From the NCBI GenBank assembly GCA_029266425.1, contig JAQSWY010000025.1, forward strand, positions 1 through 64,000: a stretch of DNA of 64,000 nucleotides. The letters run 5' to 3'. Within the stretch, counting starts at the first letter, position 1. Each line of letters opens with the position of its first letter. The translations under genes were made by a program, and so were the position numbers. The DNA is from Xanthobacteraceae bacterium (GTDB taxonomy: Bacteria; Pseudomonadota; Alphaproteobacteria; Rhizobiales; Xanthobacteraceae). This document shows, piece by piece, positions 25,862-37,148 of the stretch. The notes under the pieces are model-generated. The model worked only from the letters and a program-made list of their open reading frames with translations. It was not told the origin of the DNA and searched no databases.

Positions 25862-26854
25862 ATGATCTCACGTCGTACCTTCATCGCCGCCACCGCGGCG
25901 GGTGCCGCCCTCCCGCTTGCCGCGCCGAGCGTGCTGCGGGCGCAGGCCCGCGATCTGCGCATCGGCCTCATCACTCCACCCGGCCATCCCTGGAACAATG
26001 CCGCGCTGAAAGTCGGCGAGACGCTCAAGGAGAAGACCGGCGGCAAGCTCACCGCCACCGTCTTCCCGGCCGGCCAGCTCGGCAATGAAGCGGCGATGAT
26101 GCAGCAGCTGCAGACCGGCGCGCTCGACATGGCGTTCCTGCAGACCGCCGAGGTCGGCGCGCGGGTGGCGAACGTCGCCGCGATCAATGCACCCTATGTG
26201 GTGCGATCCACCGCCGCCGCCGCCAAGCTTGTGCGCCACCCGATCGCCATGCAGATGCTGGAGCCGCTGCCCAAGGAGACCGGCACCATCGGCCTCGCCT
26301 GGGGCATCACCTCGATCCGCGCCGTGTTCTCGGCCAAGGAGATCGATACGATCGCCGGGCTGAAGGGCATGAAGCTGCGCATCAACACGACGCCGACCTT
26401 CCGCGACTTCTACTCGCTGCTTGGCGCCGCCCCGACCCCGATCCCGACCCCGCAGGTGTTCGACGCCATGGCCAATGGCCAGGTCGACGGGCTCGAGGCC
26501 GATCTCGATTTCTCCTGGAACCAGCGCTTCGACAAGGTGTCGAAGGTGATGATGCGGATGAACGCCGTCTTCATGCCGATGGTGGCGCTGGCGTCGGGCC
26601 GCGCCTGGCAGTCGCTCTCGGCCGAGGACCGCAAGCTCATCACCGAGGCCACCAAGGCGGCTCTCGACGTGCAGATCGACAATACCGTCACCGACGAGCC
26701 GAAGCTGGTGAAGAATTTCGAGGGCACGGCGATCAAGATCGTCACCCCGCCGGCCGAGGACGCCGCCCCGGTCATCGCCGAGTACGACAAGGTCTGGGTG
26801 CCGAAGTCGCCGATCCTGCCGGAGCTGCGCAAGATCGGCGCGAGCCTGGGCTGA
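25862..26854 (+). CDS. TRAP transporter solute-binding protein (DctP type)
   Basis: 330-residue periplasmic protein with a Tat-like leader (ISRRTFIAATAAGAALPLAA). DctP features: LRIGLITPPGHPWNNAALKVGETL, FPAGQLGNEAAMMQQLQTGALDMAFL, and GLKGMKLRINTTPTFRDF with the Arg that forms the carboxylate salt bridge in most members; then VFDAMANGQVDGLEADL. Third gene of the operon. The ligand is likely a C4-C6 hydroxy- or keto-acid given the neighbouring dehydrogenases. Confidence 0.9.
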   Translation: MISRRTFIAATAAGAALPLAAPSVLRAQARDLRIGLITPPGHPWNNAALKVGETLKEKTGGKLTATVFPAGQLGNEAAMMQQLQTGALDMAFLQTAEVGARVANVAAINAPYVVRSTAAAAKLVRHPIAMQMLEPLPKETGTIGLAWGITSIRAVFSAKEIDTIAGLKGMKLRINTTPTFRDFYSLLGAAPTPIPTPQVFDAMANGQVDGLEADLDFSWNQRFDKVSKVMMRMNAVFMPMVALASGRAWQSLSAEDRKLITEATKAALDVQIDNTVTDEPKLVKNFEGTAIKIVTPPAEDAAPVIAEYDKVWVPKSPILPELRKIGASLG

Positions 26855-26868
26855 CCTCCACCCTCAAA

Positions 26869-26969
26869 CGTCATCCCGGACGGCCGAAGGCCGATCCGGG
26901 ATCGTAGGGAGGTGTTGATCGGGACTTCACGCGATCCCGGCTCTTCGCGTCGCTACGGCCGGGATGACG
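26869..26969. repeat. Intergenic inverted repeat, CGTCATCCCGG...CCGGGATGACG type
   Basis: Outer arms CGTCATCCCGG and CCGGGATGACG enclose GATCCGGGATCG and CGATCCCGG; distinct from families A and B. It fills the convergent gap between dctP and the NMT1-type binding protein and could act as a bidirectional terminator. Confidence 0.75.
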
Positions 26970-26981
26970 ACGCTTGGGGGC

Positions 26982-28004
26982 CTACTTTATCGTAGCCGCC
27001 GCCTTCGCCACGAACGAACCGTCGAAGGTCTTCGACAGATCGATCTTCGCGGCCTTGAGCTCGGGGTCGAACTCCACCAGCATGCCGAGCGCGTTCTTCA
27101 TGCCGCTCTCGGGGATGACGCCGGTGATCGAATAGATCGGCTTCGAGGCCTTCACCGCGGCGATATAGAGTTCCTTGTCGCCGAGCAGATATTCTTCCGG
27201 CACCACCTTGGCGACATCCTCGGGGCTGGCGGTCTGCAGCCACTTCAGCGCCTTGTAGAAGGCGTTGGTGAGCTTCTGGGTGGTGACCGGATTGGCCTTC
27301 ACGAAGTCGGTCTTCATGTAGAGCACGGCCGCCGGATTGGTGCCGCCGAAGATCGCGTTGTTGCCGGCCTCGGAACGGCTGTCGGCGAGCACCACGACGT
27401 CGCCGTCGCTCTCCAGCTTGGTGATGACCGGATCGAGATTGGCCATGGCGTCGATCTCGCCGCGCTTCATCTGCGCCACCGCGGAAGCCCCGCCGCCGAC
27501 CCCGACGAAAGAGACGTCTTCCGGCTTCAGGCCGTTCTTGGCGAGCAGGAAATTGACGAAGAAATTGGTCGAGGAGCCCGGCGCGGTGACGCCGATCTTG
27601 GCGCCCTTCAAATCCTTGATCGACTTGATCTTGTCGGCCCGGTCCTTCTTCACCACCAGCACGATGCCGGGATAGCGGCCGAGCTCGATGGTGGAGACGA
27701 TGTCCTGCCCCTTGGCCTGCATGCGGATGGTGTGCTCATAGGCGCCGGTGACGACATCGATCGAGCCGCCGATCAGCGCCTGGAGCGACTTCGCGCCGCC
27801 GCCGAAATCATTGATGGTGACGTCGAGGCCCTCATCCTTGAAGTAGCCGTTCCGCTCGGCGATCGTCAGCGGGAGATAATAGAGCAGCGGCTTGCCGCCG
27901 ACGCCGAGCGTCAGGCTCGGCTTCTCCGCCTGCTGGGCGTGCGCCGGCGCGATGAGGCTCAGCGCGCCGAGCGCAATGAGCGCCGCTTTGATCAAGGTTC
28001 CCAT
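26982..28004 (-). CDS. ABC transporter substrate-binding protein, NMT1/SsuA-like
   Basis: 340-residue periplasmic binding protein with a signal peptide (MGTLIKAALIALGALSLIAPAHA) and AGGAGG before the ATG. It starts with LTLGVGGKPLLYYLPLTIAERNGYF, then GLDVTINDFGGGAKSLQALIGGSIDVV, the pattern of the NMT1/SsuA/ThiY family. Ligands in this family include sulphonates, pyrimidines, nitrate and aromatic acids. It is the third gene of an ATPase-permease-binding-protein operon, read on the minus strand. Confidence 0.88.
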   Translation of the reverse strand: MGTLIKAALIALGALSLIAPAHAQQAEKPSLTLGVGGKPLLYYLPLTIAERNGYFKDEGLDVTINDFGGGAKSLQALIGGSIDVVTGAYEHTIRMQAKGQDIVSTIELGRYPGIVLVVKKDRADKIKSIKDLKGAKIGVTAPGSSTNFFVNFLLAKNGLKPEDVSFVGVGGGASAVAQMKRGEIDAMANLDPVITKLESDGDVVVLADSRSEAGNNAIFGGTNPAAVLYMKTDFVKANPVTTQKLTNAFYKALKWLQTASPEDVAKVVPEEYLLGDKELYIAAVKASKPIYSITGVIPESGMKNALGMLVEFDPELKAAKIDLSKTFDGSFVAKAAATIK

Positions 28005-28054
28005 GGGCTTCCTCCTGTTATGTCGTTGTCAGGCGTCGTGGTCAGACGTCGTTG

Positions 28055-28864
28055 TCAGGCCTGGCTCGCTGCCGGCGCCGGGCGCCAGACCAGCAGCCGG
28101 TTCTCGATCGCCGAGACGAAGGTGTCGATGACGATGACGAAGATGGCGAGCACCAGCATGCCGGAGAACACGCCGGTGACGTCGAACACGCCTTCCGCCT
28201 GGTGGATGCGATAGCCGAGCCCGGCGGCCGAGCCGAGATATTCGCCAACCACCGCGCCGACGAGGGCGAAGCCCACCGCGGTGTGGAGCGAGGAGAACAT
28301 CCAGGAGAGCGCCGAGGGCCAATAGACGTTGCGCATCAGCTGGCGCTCATTCATGCCGAGCATGCGGGCATTGGCGAGCACGGTCGGGCTCACCTCCTTC
28401 ACGCCCTGATAGACGTTGAAGAAGACGATGAAGAACACCAGCGTCACGCCGAGCGCGACCTTCGACCAGATGCCGAGGCCGAGCCACAGCGCGAAGATCG
28501 GCGCCAGCACCACGCGGGGCAGCGCGTTCGCCATCTTCACATAAGGGTCGAACACTGCGGCGACGAGCGCTTGCCGGGCGAACCAGAAGCCGACGAGCAC
28601 GCCGCCGGCGGCACCGATGAGGAAGGCGAGCGCGGTCTCCAGCAGCGTGATGCCGAGATGGTACCAGATCACGCCGGAGGCGAAGTCCTTCCAGGTGCGG
28701 GCGAACACGTCGACCGGGGTCGAGAAGAAGAACGGATCGAGCGGATAGAACGCCTTTTCCGAGAGGATGCCGGCCGGCACCTTCCAGGTCGAGCCGACAT
28801 GCCAGATGCCGATCAGCACCAGCGCCACCAGTATCTGCAGGGCGAGCAGCCTCATGCGCTTCAC
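28055..28864 (-). CDS. ABC transporter permease, SsuC/TauC-like
   Basis: 269-residue permease with six hydrophobic segments and the BPD_transp_1 EAA loop (NVYQGVKEVSPTVLANARMLG). The start GTG at 28864 overlaps the ATPase stop by 4 bases (GTGA). It would form a homodimeric channel. Confidence 0.9.
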   Translation of the reverse strand: MKRMRLLALQILVALVLIGIWHVGSTWKVPAGILSEKAFYPLDPFFFSTPVDVFARTWKDFASGVIWYHLGITLLETALAFLIGAAGGVLVGFWFARQALVAAVFDPYVKMANALPRVVLAPIFALWLGLGIWSKVALGVTLVFFIVFFNVYQGVKEVSPTVLANARMLGMNERQLMRNVYWPSALSWMFSSLHTAVGFALVGAVVGEYLGSAAGLGYRIHQAEGVFDVTGVFSGMLVLAIFVIVIDTFVSAIENRLLVWRPAPAASQA

Positions 28865-29712
28865 GCCGCGCCCTCCGTCTCGCGATAGGTCTTCACCACC
28901 TCTTCCTTGAGCGCCGACCAGATTTCACGGTGCAGGGCGTGGAAGGCAGGCTGGACGCGCACCTCCATGATGTCGCGCGGGCGCGGCAGCTCGACCCGCC
29001 ACTCGCCGATGATGCGCGAGGCCGGGCCGGCGCTCATGATGACGACGCGGTCGGCGAGCGCGATGGCTTCTTCAAGGTCGTGGGTGACGAACAGCACCGC
29101 CTTGCGCTCGGCGTGCCAAAGCTCGAGCAGCAAATTGCCCATGATCTGCCGGGTCTGCGCGTCGAGCGGACCGAAAGGCTCGTCCATCAGCAGGATCTTC
29201 GGATCGCGGATCAGCACCTGGGCGAGGCCGACGCGCTTCCTCTGCCCGCCGGAGAGCATGTGCGGATAGCGATCGGCAAAAGCCTTCAGCCCGACGCGGC
29301 CGAGCCAGTCGCGGGCGCGCTGGCGGGCCTCGCGGCTGCCGACGCCGGCCACTTCGAGGCCGATGGCGACATTGTCGAGCGCGGTCTTCCAGGGGAACAG
29401 CGCCTCGGCCTGGAAGAGGTAGCCGGCCTGTCGGTTCAGCCCATTGAGCGGCTCGCCGAAGATGCGGACCGTTCCGGCGCTGGGGTTCAGCAGGCCGGCG
29501 CTGGCATTGAGCAAGGTCGACTTGCCGCATCCGGTGGGGCCGACAATGGCCACGAACTCGCCGTCGGCAACATCGAGGTCGACATTCTCGACCGCGGTGA
29601 AGCCCAGAGCACCGCTCTCGCGCGCGGCGAAGGTGATGCGCACGCCGCTCAACGAGACCGCACGCGTGCGAAGCGCATCCCCGGTCAGGGGCTGCGCAGC
29701 GACCACTCCCAT
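28861..29712 (-). CDS. ABC transporter ATP-binding protein, SsuB/TauB-like
   Basis: 283-residue ATPase with Walker A GPTGCGKST, signature LSGGQRKR, Walker B ILLMDEPFG and switch His FVTHD; GLQ loop replaced by YLFQAEALFPW. GGGAGG stands before the ATG. First gene of the operon. The C-terminal helix is typical of SsuB/TauB/NrtD. The Cys in GCGKST is normal. Confidence 0.92.
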   Translation of the reverse strand: MGVVAAQPLTGDALRTRAVSLSGVRITFAARESGALGFTAVENVDLDVADGEFVAIVGPTGCGKSTLLNASAGLLNPSAGTVRIFGEPLNGLNRQAGYLFQAEALFPWKTALDNVAIGLEVAGVGSREARQRARDWLGRVGLKAFADRYPHMLSGGQRKRVGLAQVLIRDPKILLMDEPFGPLDAQTRQIMGNLLLELWHAERKAVLFVTHDLEEAIALADRVVIMSAGPASRIIGEWRVELPRPRDIMEVRVQPAFHALHREIWSALKEEVVKTYRETEGAA

Positions 29713-29792
29713 CGTTCCTCCCGACGCTTCTTGAACTGCTTTTTCTGCCGGGAAGTTAGCGGCATGGAGGCGCGGCGCAAGCCTGACGAACG

Positions 29793-31271
29793 TTAAAGCT
29801 CGCCCGCCGCGTAGAACGCGCCGGCATCCGCAGCGAAAGCCGAGCGCGAGGCGGGGTCGAAATAGAACATGTGCCCGCCCTTATAGAGCTTGAGATCGAG
29901 CCGCTTCGCCGGGCCGAGCGGCGGCATGTGGTCGATCACGTAACGCGTCACCCCATAGGGCGTGACGACGTCCGAGCGACCATGGGCGACCAGCACATTG
30001 AGCTTGGGATTGAGCGCCAGCAATTCGCGCAAGTCACGGGAGATGCTGGCGGAGCCGAGGCTGCCCCGCCGGCCCCAATCCCATTTGCCGGACACTTCGC
30101 GATTGAGCAGGTTGAAGGTCATGTCGGTCTTGAAGCCGAGCTGGTCCCGGGCATAGCCGACGAAAAGCCCGCCGAGCGCCTGGGTGTAGCCGTCCAGCAC
30201 CGGGTCGGGGCCGTCGTCGGAGGCCGATTCCGGGAACGGGTCGGGCGCGAGGGTGGCGGCGTCATAGGAGCTGGCGACGCGGTCGTCGTCGTTCTTGGTA
30301 TAGGCATCGCCGATAAGGCCGCGGGTGCGGGTGACGGCCTCCAGCGGCACGCCGCTGATCTCCGCGACCTTGGCATAAAAAGTTTTGGCGGCCTCGCCCT
30401 CCAGCGGCTTGCCGGCGAGCGCGGTGAGATAGTCGGTCAAGGCGAAGCGCTCGGCACTCGCCAATGCCTCCGGGGTGAAGCTGCCCTTGCGGTCGAGCGC
30501 GGCGGCGGCGAGCGAGGGGAGCTGCAGCGCGGCGCCGAGGGCGAAGCGGTTGGCGCCGAACTGCAGCCGGCCTTCGAGGAAGGGTGACAGCATCACGATG
30601 CCATTGATCAATATACCCTGGTCCTCCTGCAGCGCGCGAGCGACCTTCACGCTGCGGAAGCCGCCATAACTTTCGCCCAGCAAATATTTCGGCGAGGCGG
30701 AGCGGCTGTTCTTGGCAGTGTAGAGGGCGATAACCTTGGCGAGGGTCGAGGCGTCGGAATCGACACCCCAGAAATCATTGGCTTTGTCCGCTTTTGCGGC
30801 GCGGCTCCAGCCGGCGCCGACGGGATCGATCAGCACGAGGTCGGTGAATTTCAGCCAGGTGTCGCGATTGTCGTGCAGCCGGGCCTCGGCGGCATTGCCA
30901 TCCGCTTTGAAATCAACGACTTGCGGCCCGACCACGCCGAGATGCAGATAGGCGGAGGCGGCGCCCGGCCCGCCATTGAAGACGAAGGTCACCGGCCGCG
31001 TGCCGGGCTCGGCGCCTTTCAGCGTATAGGCGGTGTAGAAGATGGCGGCCGAGCGCTCGCCGTTCTGGTCGAAGAGCGCGAGAGTGCCTGCGGTAGCCGA
31101 GTAGCTGAGTTTCTCGCCGCCAAGATCCAGCGTGTGCTCGGTAACCGAGTCCGCCGGCAGCAGCGCCAGGACGCCGGTGGCCTCCTGCGGGCGCTCTGCC
31201 ATTGCCGGAGCATTGGCAAAGCCGAGCAACAGCATTGCTACAGCAATGCTATGGAGGAGTTTGCGGTTCAC
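29793..31271 (-). CDS. Peptidase S10 family (serine carboxypeptidase-like) exported protein
   Basis: About 492 residues with a signal peptide (LLHSIAVAMLLLGFANAPAMA). Serine carboxypeptidase fold: oxyanion region FNGGPGAASAYLHLGVVGP, nucleophile elbow LLGESYGGFRS, catalytic Asp in AHGRSDVVTPYGVTRYV and His in YKGGHMFYF. Such proteins remove C-terminal residues or act as acyltransferases in the periplasm. I chose GTG 31271 because GAGGTG lies 6 bases before it; GTG 31280 is the alternative. It is downstream of a repeat and separate from its neighbours. Confidence 0.88.
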   Translation of the reverse strand: MNRKLLHSIAVAMLLLGFANAPAMAERPQEATGVLALLPADSVTEHTLDLGGEKLSYSATAGTLALFDQNGERSAAIFYTAYTLKGAEPGTRPVTFVFNGGPGAASAYLHLGVVGPQVVDFKADGNAAEARLHDNRDTWLKFTDLVLIDPVGAGWSRAAKADKANDFWGVDSDASTLAKVIALYTAKNSRSASPKYLLGESYGGFRSVKVARALQEDQGILINGIVMLSPFLEGRLQFGANRFALGAALQLPSLAAAALDRKGSFTPEALASAERFALTDYLTALAGKPLEGEAAKTFYAKVAEISGVPLEAVTRTRGLIGDAYTKNDDDRVASSYDAATLAPDPFPESASDDGPDPVLDGYTQALGGLFVGYARDQLGFKTDMTFNLLNREVSGKWDWGRRGSLGSASISRDLRELLALNPKLNVLVAHGRSDVVTPYGVTRYVIDHMPPLGPAKRLDLKLYKGGHMFYFDPASRSAFAADAGAFYAAGEL

Positions 31272-31373
31272 GGTGCTCACCTCGCGATACGTGTCGTCGC
31301 AAGGTGTGCATGTCGGACGGACGCTTCCAAGGCAGCGCCAGTCAATCCCGCGTTATGAGCAACCTCAATAAGT

Positions 31374-31456
31374 CGTCATGGCCGGGCTTGCCCCGGCCAT
31401 CCACGGTTGCGCTCGCTTCAAGTCCGTGGATCCCGGGGACAAGCCCGGGGATGACG
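31374..31456. repeat. Intergenic inverted repeat, family A (copy 5, reversed order)
   Basis: Reads CGTCATGGCCGGGCTTGCCCCGGCCATCCACGG...GTGGATCCCGGGGACAAGCCCGGGGATGACGG, i.e. family A in the opposite orientation. Lies between the RraA gene and the peptidase gene. Confidence 0.85.
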
Positions 31457-31469
31457 GTCATTGGGGCGG

Positions 31470-32177
31470 TTAAACCGGGCAGCCTTTCGCGCGGAGGATC
31501 GAGTTGAAGCGCTCGGGGTCGGAGGTGCCGTCGGCGTTGGTGATCTTGAGCTTGGCTTCCTTGGCTTCCTGGTCGCGGATGCGGACCAGGAGCGCCGGGA
31601 TCTCGGCCGGCGGGATCGCCAGTACGCCGTCGCCGTCGGCAAGGATCAAGTCGCCGGGGTTCACCACCATGCCGGCGCAGGAGATCGGGATGTTGATCTC
31701 GCCGGGGCCGTCCTTGCTGGGGCCGCGATGATTGATGCCCCGCGCCCAGCAGGGCATCTCATCGTCCCAGTCGGAGATGTCGCGGATGGCGGCATCCATC
31801 ACGAAGCCGGCGATCTTCTGGCGCAGCGCGGTGATGCGCATATTGCCGCCGATCAGCGACTGGGTGAGGTCGCCGCCGCCGTCGATCACCAGCATGTCGC
31901 CGGGCTGGATCAGTTCCAGCGCCTTGTGGACCATGAGGTTGTCGCCGGGGCGCACGCGCACGGTGAAGGCCGGGCCGCAGGCGATCAGCGAGAGCGAGGG
32001 GTGGTAGCGGTTGAGGCCGATGGCGCCGGTCGAGCGACCGAGGCAGTCGCTGGCCCACGCCGCCGGGATCCTCTTGAACGCTTCGACCTGCTCCTTGGTC
32101 GGCCCGACACCGCGCGGATTGATGGCGTAGCCGGCCGGCCAGCTCTTCGAAGCCTCTTTCACTGCTAGCTGTGACAT
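31470..32177 (-). CDS. RraA-family aldolase/decarboxylase-like protein
   Basis: 235-residue RraA-fold protein. Family blocks: AFTVRVRPGDNLMVHKALELI, GDMLVIDGGGDLTQSLIGGN, and GFVMDAAIRDISDWDDEMPCWARG with the Arg-Asp pair that binds substrate and Mg2+ in 4-hydroxy-4-methyl-2-oxoglutarate aldolases/oxaloacetate decarboxylases. The ATG at 32177 has AAGGGA upstream and lies within the 3' end of the 2-hydroxyacid dehydrogenase gene (13-base overlap). It is the last gene of the Dpp-type operon. Aldolase or decarboxylase, rather than RNase E inhibition, fits the catabolic context. Confidence 0.87.
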   Translation of the reverse strand: MSQLAVKEASKSWPAGYAINPRGVGPTKEQVEAFKRIPAAWASDCLGRSTGAIGLNRYHPSLSLIACGPAFTVRVRPGDNLMVHKALELIQPGDMLVIDGGGDLTQSLIGGNMRITALRQKIAGFVMDAAIRDISDWDDEMPCWARGINHRGPSKDGPGEINIPISCAGMVVNPGDLILADGDGVLAIPPAEIPALLVRIRDQEAKEAKLKITNADGTSDPERFNSILRAKGCPV

Positions 32178-33214
32178 GTCGTTTCCCTTCCCTGGTGTTC
32201 CGAAACTGATGCCGGGGCGCGGCCGTCGACGATGACGCAATCCGCCACCGGCGGGGTGCCGGTGAGGACCGCGGCGATGGAGCGGGCGGCAAGCACATTG
32301 GAGCGGCCGAGCGCCTCGCTGGTGGAGGCGCCGGAATGCGGCTGGCCGATGAAATTGGGCAGCTTCAACAGCTCTTGCGCCACCGCGCGCATCGCCGGGT
32401 CGATCTCGCCCTCGAACACGTCGAGGGCAGCCCCGGCAATGGCGCCGGCGCGCAAGGCAGCGAGCAGCGCGGTCTCGTCGACGAGGCCGCCGCGCGAGGT
32501 GTTGACGAGGATGGCGGTCTTCTTCATCGAGGAGAGCGCTTGCGGATCGACCAGATGCCGGGTCGAGGCGTTCAGTGGCGCGTGCACGCTGACATAGTCG
32601 CTCTCGCGTAGCAGCGACGGCAGGTCGACCGGGCGCACGCCATATTCCGCCGCGGTCGCCGCATCGAGCCGTGGGGAATAAGCGAGGATCTCGGTCTCGA
32701 AGCCCTTGAGCCGGCGCGCCAACTGGCGGGCGATGCGACCGAAGCCGATCAGCCCGACCGTGCTGCGATAGAGCTCGGTGCCGACCAGTATCGTCCAGTC
32801 GCCGGCCGCCATGCGCTCGTGCTGCTCGCGGAAGCGGCGGCCGATGCCGATCATCAGGCCGATGGCCTGGTCGGCGACGGAGGGCGCATTGCCCCCCGCC
32901 GCGATGGTGACGACCTTGCCGAGTTCTTTAGCCGCGACCGCGTCGACGCGCTCATAGCCGACGCCCCGCCGGGCGACGACGGCAAGCTGTGGCGCTGATT
33001 CCAGCACTTCGCGCGTCACCCAGGCATGACCGACGATCCAGCCCTGCTTGCCGGCCAGCATCTCCTTGAGCTCGGCCGGCGAGAAGGCGCCGTCATTCGC
33101 TCCCGGAGGGGGCTCGTGGATGGTGACGGTGCAGCCGGCATCACGCAGGATCGCCATCGACTCGTTGTCGAAGAAGCGGAGAGTCACCAGCACGTTGCGG
33201 TCGGTCGCGGTCAT
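32165..33214 (-). CDS. D-isomer-specific 2-hydroxyacid dehydrogenase (SerA-like)
   Basis: 349-residue NAD-dependent dehydrogenase. Rossmann motif TVGLIGFGRIARQLARRL (the third Gly is Ala), catalytic Arg in VNTSRGGLVDE, Glu in DVFEGEIDP and His in IGQPHSGASTSEA. There is no ACT domain, so it is a single-substrate 2-hydroxyacid or phosphoglycerate type enzyme. Lies 12 bases downstream of the tartrate/malate dehydrogenase and overlaps the RraA gene: one operon handling hydroxy- and oxo-acids. Confidence 0.9.
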   Translation of the reverse strand: MTATDRNVLVTLRFFDNESMAILRDAGCTVTIHEPPPGANDGAFSPAELKEMLAGKQGWIVGHAWVTREVLESAPQLAVVARRGVGYERVDAVAAKELGKVVTIAAGGNAPSVADQAIGLMIGIGRRFREQHERMAAGDWTILVGTELYRSTVGLIGFGRIARQLARRLKGFETEILAYSPRLDAATAAEYGVRPVDLPSLLRESDYVSVHAPLNASTRHLVDPQALSSMKKTAILVNTSRGGLVDETALLAALRAGAIAGAALDVFEGEIDPAMRAVAQELLKLPNFIGQPHSGASTSEALGRSNVLAARSIAAVLTGTPPVADCVIVDGRAPASVSEHQGRETTCHS

Positions 33215-33226
33215 GGAACCCGATCC

Positions 33227-34303
33227 TCAGCTCAGCGCCGCGGCGACGGCCTTGCCGCATTCGACGGTGTTCGCCTTGCCGCCGAGATCGCGGGTGCGCA
33301 GCGCCGCCTCGGCGAGCACCGCCTCGATCGCCTTCACCACCGCGCGGGCGGCGTCGACCTCGCCGAGATGCTCCAGCATCATCGCGCCGGACCAGATCTG
33401 GCCGATGGGATTGGCGACGCCCTTGCCGGCGATGTCGGGCGCCGAGCCGTGCACAGGCTCGAACAGCGAGGGGAATTTGCGCTCCGGATTGATGTTGCCG
33501 GCCGGGGCGATGGCGATGGTGCCGGTGCAGGCCGGGCCGAGGTCGGAGAGGATATCGCCGAACAGGTTCGAAGCCACCACCACGTCGAACCACTCGGGGT
33601 GCAGCACGAACTGCGCGGCCAATATGTCGATGTGGTACTTGTCCCACTTGATGTCGGGATAGTTCTGCGCCATCGCCTCCACGCGCTCGTCCCAGTAGGG
33701 CATGGTGATGGCGATGCCGTTGGACTTGGTGGCGGCGGTGAGGTGCTTCTTCCCGCGCCTGGCGGCCAGCTCGAAGGCGAAGCGCAGGATGCGGTCGACG
33801 CCGTAGCGCGTCAGCACCGTCTCCTGCATGACGATCTCGCGCTCGGTGCCGTTGAACATGCGCCCGCCGATCGCGGAATATTCGCCCTCGGTGTTCTCGC
33901 GCACGACATAGAAATCGATGTCGCCCGGCACCTTGCCGGCGAGCGGGCAGGGCACGCCGGGCATCAGACGCACCGGGCGCAGGTTCACGTACTGGTCGAA
34001 CTCGCGGCGGAACAGCACCAGCGAGCCCCACAGCGAGACATGGTCCGGCACCGTGGCCGGCCAGCCGACGGCGCCGAAATAGATGGCGTCATGGCTGCCG
34101 ATCTTTTCCTTCCAGTCGTCCGGCATCATCTTGCCGTGCTTCGCGTAGTAGTCGGCACAGGCGAAGTCGAAATGATCGAGCTGGAGATCGAAGCCGTATT
34201 TCGCTGCGGCCGCCTCAAGGACGCGCACGCCCTCCGGCACGACTTCCTTGCCGATGCCGTCACCCGGGATGACGGCGATGCGATGTGTCCGACGTTCGGT
34301 CAT
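33227..34303 (-). CDS. Tartrate dehydrogenase / D-malate dehydrogenase family enzyme
   Basis: 358-residue NAD-dependent beta-decarboxylating dehydrogenase, same length as E. coli DmlA. Starts HRIAVIPGDGIGKEVVPEG; contains VRENTEGEYSAIGGR, the NAD-binding NLFGDILSDLGPACTG and FEPVHGSAPDIAGKGVANP. It converts D-malate to pyruvate or oxidises tartrate. Start ATG 34303 lies one base after the ATPase stop. Its position in the Dpp-type operon indicates that the transporter imports a hydroxydicarboxylate or precursor. Confidence 0.9.
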   Translation of the reverse strand: MTERRTHRIAVIPGDGIGKEVVPEGVRVLEAAAAKYGFDLQLDHFDFACADYYAKHGKMMPDDWKEKIGSHDAIYFGAVGWPATVPDHVSLWGSLVLFRREFDQYVNLRPVRLMPGVPCPLAGKVPGDIDFYVVRENTEGEYSAIGGRMFNGTEREIVMQETVLTRYGVDRILRFAFELAARRGKKHLTAATKSNGIAITMPYWDERVEAMAQNYPDIKWDKYHIDILAAQFVLHPEWFDVVVASNLFGDILSDLGPACTGTIAIAPAGNINPERKFPSLFEPVHGSAPDIAGKGVANPIGQIWSGAMMLEHLGEVDAARAVVKAIEAVLAEAALRTRDLGGKANTVECGKAVAAALS

Positions 34304-34304
34304 T

Positions 34305-36003
<1,699 letters not shown>

Positions 36004-36011
<8 letters not shown>

Positions 36012-36966
36012 CGTCGTCCCCCGCGTTCGCAGGCGCCGCCTTGCGGCTCTGCTCCAGCCGCCAGCGCTGCTTGGGATCGGTGGCGATGCGCACCCAGTTG
36101 GAGAGCAGGTTCAGCGCCGTGGTGGTGAGCATGATGGCAAGGCCCGGCCAGAAGGCGAGCCACCAGGCGGACGACAGATAGTTCCGCCCGTCCGCCACCA
36201 TGAGGCCCCAGCTGATCTCCGGCGGCTGGATGCCGAGGCCGAGGAAGGAGAGGCTGGATTCCGCCAGCATGATGAAGGCGAAGTCGAGCGTCGCCACGGT
36301 GATCAGCGTCGGCACCACGACCGGCAGGATATGGCGCCAGATGATGCGCCAGGGGCTCGCGCCCATCACCCGCGCCGCAAGCACGAACATGCGCTCGCGC
36401 ACTTCCAGCACCTCGGCACGCACGGTGCGGAGGTAAACCGGCACGCGGGTGATGGCGAGCACCAGCACCACGTTCGAGACCCGCGGCTCCAGCACATAGA
36501 GCACCACGACGGCGAGCAGAAGCGAGGGGAAGCTCATCAATATGTCGGCGAGCCGCATGATGATGCTGGCGACCCAGCCGCCGCGGTAGCCGGCAATGAG
36601 GCCGAGCGTGGTGCCGATCAGCGCCGAGAGCAGCACCGCGCCCGCCGCCACCGCCATCGTGTTGCGGCTCGCGACCATGATGCGGGCGAGGATGCTGCGG
36701 CCCAGCGTGTCGGCGCCGAGGAAGAATAGCCAGCCCTTGTCGAGCTGGAACGGCGCGGCGTTGCGCATGCGCAGGTTCATGGTGGTGGCTTCGGGGCCGA
36801 CCAGCATCGGGCCGAGGATCGCGCCCAGCACGACGATGGTGAGGAACAGCGCGGCGATGAGGGCCAGCTTGTCGCGCCACAGCATGCGGAACGCGGTGGC
36901 GAGGCCGCTGCGTTGCTGCGGCGTAGTGGTTGTGGGCGCGAGGATCGAGGTCATGGTGCGGTTCAT
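36004..36966 (-). CDS. Dpp/Opp-type ABC permease (DppC type)
   Basis: 320-residue permease with six segments and the EAA loop (RVPVYLRTVRAEVLEVRERMFVLAARVMG). N-terminal OppC-like domain LATAFRMLWRDKLALIAALFL. GAGG 7 bases upstream of ATG 36966. It is separated from the partner permease by a family-B repeat element. Confidence 0.9.
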
Positions 36967-37005
36967 CTCTCGTCCTCGGACGCTGACCTTTTCTCTCTAC
37001 GAGCC

Positions 37006-37122
37006 ACCTCATCCTGAGGTGCCCGGGCGAAGCCCGAGCCTCGAAGGATGCTCGTCCGGGATGGCCGTTGTCCTGCTTCAGCATCCTTCGAGGCTCGCTG
37101 CGCGAGCACCTCAGGATGAGGT
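37006..37122. repeat. Intergenic inverted repeat, family B (copy 2), inside the Dpp-type operon
   Basis: ACCTCATCCTGAGGTGCCCGGG...CCTCGAAGGATGC pairs with GCATCCTTCGAGGC...GCACCTCAGGATGAGGT; two nested stem-loops. It sits between the two permease genes of the same operon. Confidence 0.88.
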
Positions 37123-37148
37123 CGCTTTCTCAACCGCATCCCGCCCCC